8,866 nucleotides of DNA from Clostridia bacterium (GTDB taxonomy: Bacteria; Bacillota; Clostridia; Oscillospirales; CAG-272): the NCBI GenBank assembly GCA_900770605.1, contig CAAGKS010000139.1, positions 1 through 8,866 of the forward strand, given 5' to 3'. The notes under the pieces were generated by a model, which worked only from the letters and a program-made list of their open reading frames with translations, was not told the origin of the DNA and did not search any database. Both the position numbers and the translations under genes were made by a program. Numbering within the stretch: position 1 is the first letter of the stretch; each line of letters starts with the position of its first letter. Shown here in pieces: positions 7,128 through 8,866 of the stretch.

Positions 7128-7211
7128 GCCCCATAGTGCCAAATTTTATTTGCGATTTAACCAAAAATAAAACTCGCGATTTGTACAGTTTTTCTGGCGG
7201 CACTGTGGAGC
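7128..7211. repeat. Imperfect inverted repeat in the divergent intergenic region
   Basis: GCCCCATAGTGCC (7128-7140) and the complement of 7199-7211 (GCTCCACAGTGCC) agree at 11 of 13 positions. They enclose an AT-rich 58-base centre. Inside it TTTTATTT (7144-7151) and AAATAAAA (7165-7172) form a smaller inverted repeat, and GCGATTT occurs twice (7152-7158 and 7176-7182). The block sits between the two divergent promoters. It could be an operator, a packaging or recombination site, or element debris. No coding frame is convincing here. Confidence 0.45.
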
Positions 7212-7272
7212 AGTGGAACGATAGGCTCTCAAACAGATCCGAGGGCTTTTGAATTAAATTTTGTGTCACGCC

Positions 7273-7301
7273 TTGACAATATTTGCAAAATAAAGTATAA
7301 T
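7273..7301 (+). promoter_or_regulatory. Consensus sigma-A promoter of the cysteine desulfidase-like gene
   Basis: TTGACA (7273-7278) and TATAAT (7296-7301) are both perfect consensus hexamers with an ideal 17-base spacer. Transcription should begin near 7308, giving a leader of about 25 bases that includes the SD ACGGAG (7321-7326), seven bases before the ATG. No riboswitch fits in so short a leader. Confidence 0.88.
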
Positions 7302-7333
7302 TTAACGGAAGTGTTGTAAAACGGAGTTGTTAT

Positions 7334-8626
7334 ATGCTTTCAAAAAAAATTGTCGACAGTTATACAAGGATACTCATAGACGAGCTTCGTCTTGCTATGG
7401 GTTGTACCGAGCCGATAGCTATTGCATACGCGGCGTCCATCGTAACAGACGCGCTCGGCGGCGCACCCGATAGTATTTTGCTCGAGCTCAGCGGTAATAT
7501 AATAAAGAACGTAAAGAGCGTTATCGTGCCCGCAACGGGCGGTATGCACGGCATAGAGAGTGCGGTCGCGGCGGGCGTCGTGTCAGCCGCTCCCTCAAAG
7601 AAGCTCGAGGTGCTCAGCGTGCTTGGAGAGCAGGACGTAGAGCGCATACGCGCCTACCTTGCAAGCGCGGATATTCGCGTGCGAGAGCTCAATAGCCCCT
7701 GTACCTTTGATCTTTATATGCAGGCATCGCGCGGCTCTCATAAGTCAAGCCTGAGGATCACGGGCGGACATACCGATATCGTCAGCGTGGAGCTTGACGG
7801 AGTGTCTGTTGCGGATAAATACGTGTCCGAGCGCGAGATAGCCGCCTCGGGAAGCAGTGGCGCAGATATGTACGCGATGCTTAACGTCAAGGATATAATT
7901 GACTTTGCGGAGCAGGTCGAGCTTGACGTGCTCGCGCCTTATCTTGAAACGCAGATATCGCTTAATATGGCTATTGCCGAGGAGGGCTTAAAAAATACGT
8001 ACGGCGCGTCTATCGGTCAGCTTCTTATGATGGGGGACAGTGTGGACGTGTCAAGAAAAGCCCGTGCATACGCGGCGGCAGGCTCGGATGCTCGAATGAG
8101 CGGCTGCGAGCTTGCGGTGTGTATCATTTCGGGAAGCGGAAATCAGGGGATCACCGCATCCGTGCCCGTAGTGATCTATGCGCAGGAATATAATATCGAT
8201 CACGAGACATTGCTGCGCGCGCTTATAGTTTCCGATCTCATTACTATACATCAGAAGACGGGTATCGGTTGCCTTTCGGCATATTGCGGCGCGATCAGCG
8301 CGGGCTGTGGCTGTGGCGCGGGAATATCTTATTTGCTCGGCGGACGCTATTATGAGATCGCGCATACCTTGGTAAATGCGGTGGCGATACTTTCGGGTAC
8401 TATATGCGACGGCGCAAAGCCGTCCTGCGCGGCAAAGATCGCAATGGCGGTTGAAGCGGGCATAATGGGATACGAAATGGCGCGCACACACAGACAGTTC
8501 TACGGCGGCGACGGCATCGTTACCAAAGGTGTTGAAAACACTATTCGAAACGTCGGCAGACTTGCCCGTGACGGTATGGGCGAGACCGACAGGGAAATAC
8601 TTAAAATCATGCTTGAAGAGAGCTAA
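7334..8626 (+). CDS. UPF0597/CyuA (YhaM)-family L-cysteine desulfidase or L-serine dehydratase-like iron-sulfur enzyme
   Basis: A 430-residue cytoplasmic protein with the hallmarks of the UPF0597 family (E. coli CyuA/YhaM; Methanocaldococcus cysteine desulfidase). Motifs in order: LAMGCTEPIAIAYAA with Cys24; GNIIKN plus PATGGMHG (54-73); SGSGNQGI (266-273); TGIGCLSAYCGAISAGCGCG (309-328); and GTICDGAKPSCAAKI (355-369). Characterised members cleave L-cysteine to pyruvate, ammonia and sulfide with an iron-sulfur cluster held by conserved cysteines, one in MGCTEP and others in the C-terminal half. The C-terminal part is related to the alpha subunit of iron-sulfur L-serine dehydratases, so some members are annotated as serine ammonia-lyases. 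Substrate choice cannot be read from the sequence. The gene is complete, monocistronic with its own consensus promoter and terminator, and faces away from the phage operon, so it is probably a resident chromosomal gene. Confidence 0.87.
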   Translation: MLSKKIVDSYTRILIDELRLAMGCTEPIAIAYAASIVTDALGGAPDSILLELSGNIIKNVKSVIVPATGGMHGIESAVAAGVVSAAPSKKLEVLSVLGEQDVERIRAYLASADIRVRELNSPCTFDLYMQASRGSHKSSLRITGGHTDIVSVELDGVSVADKYVSEREIAASGSSGADMYAMLNVKDIIDFAEQVELDVLAPYLETQISLNMAIAEEGLKNTYGASIGQLLMMGDSVDVSRKARAYAAAGSDARMSGCELAVCIISGSGNQGITASVPVVIYAQEYNIDHETLLRALIVSDLITIHQKTGIGCLSAYCGAISAGCGCGAGISYLLGGRYYEIAHTLVNAVAILSGTICDGAKPSCAAKIAMAVEAGIMGYEMARTHRQFYGGDGIVTKGVENTIRNVGRLARDGMGETDREILKIMLEES

Positions 8627-8630
8627 AACA

Positions 8631-8662
8631 AAAAGGACACTCATATGAGTGTCCTTTTGTTA
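8631..8662 (+). terminator. Palindromic terminator of the cysteine desulfidase-like gene
   Basis: Positions 8631-8658 form a perfect 28-base palindrome with arms AAAAGGACACTCAT and ATGAGTGTCCTTTT. It starts five bases after the stop codon and its right arm ends in a T-rich tail (TTTTGTTATT). It should terminate transcription from both strands. Confidence 0.85.
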
Positions 8663-8695
8663 TTGTTGCCCCACGGCAGACTCAGGGAACTCCGG
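8663..8695 (-). other. Degenerate tRNA 3'-end-like sequence (T-arm and acceptor remnant)
   Basis: This stretch aligns with the 3' end of the nearby tRNA-Lys (8803-8832) in the same orientation. GAACTCCGG is identical (nine bases), AGACTC is identical, and CCCAC is shared, with small insertions between them. No matching anticodon or D-arm follows, so it is not a full tRNA. It could be a scar of an old integration at the tRNA, a decayed tandem tRNA, or chance similarity. Confidence 0.3.
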
Positions 8696-8764
8696 CGTGT
8701 GCGGTGTATGCGTTCGTATCGAAATAGACGCAAATTGGAGGAGCTCGAGTCAGTACGGAAAATC

Positions 8765-8803
8765 AAAAAAAGCGAAACTGCCGAAAGGCAATTTCGCTTT
8801 TTT
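8765..8803 (-). terminator. Intrinsic terminator directly downstream of tRNA-Lys
   Basis: The stem AGCGAAA (8771-8777) pairs with TTTCGCT (8792-8798) and continues as TGCC/GGCA after one C-A mismatch, with a GAAA tetraloop on the plus strand. On the minus strand it abuts the CCA end of the tRNA and is followed by seven T residues. It is near-symmetrical, so it would also work for plus-strand transcripts. Confidence 0.85.
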
Positions 8804-8866
8804 GGTGACCCACCGGAGACTCGAACTCCGGACCCCTTGATTAAAAGTCAAGTGCTCTACCATCTG
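8803..8866 (-). tRNA. tRNA-Lys(UUU), partial (5' end beyond the window)
   Basis: Sixty-four bases of a tRNA are present, missing about twelve at the 5' end. The minus strand shows the D-loop AGATGGTA and GAGC. The anticodon stem CTTGA/TCAAG encloses the loop CTTTTAA with anticodon TTT. A five-base variable loop follows, then the T-arm CGGAG-TTCGAGT-CTCCG, the acceptor strand GTGGGTC, discriminator A and an encoded CCA. It reads AAA/AAG lysine codons. tRNA genes are common integration sites for phages and islands, which is relevant given the phage genes about 1.7 kb away. Confidence 0.95.

Noticed and set aside
8051..8644. Long minus-strand open frame (197 codons) opposite the cysteine desulfidase-like gene
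   Set aside because: It is an antisense shadow of a gene with clear family motifs, its product resembles no family I recognise, and I saw no SD for it.
8649..8840. Plus-strand open frame of 63 codons
   Set aside because: It begins inside a terminator and runs antisense into the tRNA-Lys gene and its terminator; not coding.
1..8866. CRISPR array, insertion sequence, transposase or toxin-antitoxin pair
   Set aside because: No regularly spaced direct repeats, no transposase motifs and no small paired regulator-toxin genes are visible on either strand.

Overview
The window looks like a chromosome segment of a Gram-positive gut-type Clostridia (Oscillospirales/Ruminococcaceae-like) bacterium. 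This is an inference from purine-rich Shine-Dalgarno (SD) sites before most genes, balanced base composition, a tRNA gene that encodes its own CCA end, and the style of the phage proteins. No marker gene fixes the species.

Positions 1-7117 hold one minus-strand transcription unit that reads as a podovirus (P22-type) head and DNA-packaging cassette. From its promoter leftward the order is: small terminase, large terminase, a beta-propeller-like tail-hub or DNA-stabilisation protein, portal, scaffold, major capsid protein, and a head-tail adaptor. An extended -10 promoter sits just upstream of the small terminase, and a strong hairpin terminator follows the adaptor. The genes are tightly spaced or overlapping, which suggests co-ordinated expression. 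The scaffold and coat would build a procapsid on the portal, the terminase would fill it with DNA, and the adaptor and hub would seal the portal. No needle, ejection, tail-fibre, lysis, integrase, repressor or replication gene lies in the window, so it cannot be told whether this is part of a full prophage, a decayed one, a satellite, or a domesticated capsid cassette.

The hub-like gene is unusual. Its coding frame continues 50 codons upstream of the first ATG with no ATG, GTG or TTG start. A strong SD instead points at an ATA codon, and that region translates into a convincing N-terminus.

Positions 7118-7333 are a divergent intergenic region. It holds a 13-bp imperfect inverted repeat with nested smaller repeats and a consensus sigma-A promoter that drives the rightward host-type gene.

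Positions 7334-8626 (plus strand) encode a UPF0597/CyuA-YhaM family iron-sulfur L-cysteine desulfidase or L-serine dehydratase-like enzyme, closed by a perfectly palindromic terminator. A minus-strand tRNA-Lys(UUU) runs off the right edge with its own terminator. A degenerate copy of the tRNA T-arm and acceptor end lies between the enzyme gene and the tRNA; it may be an old integration scar or a tRNA remnant.
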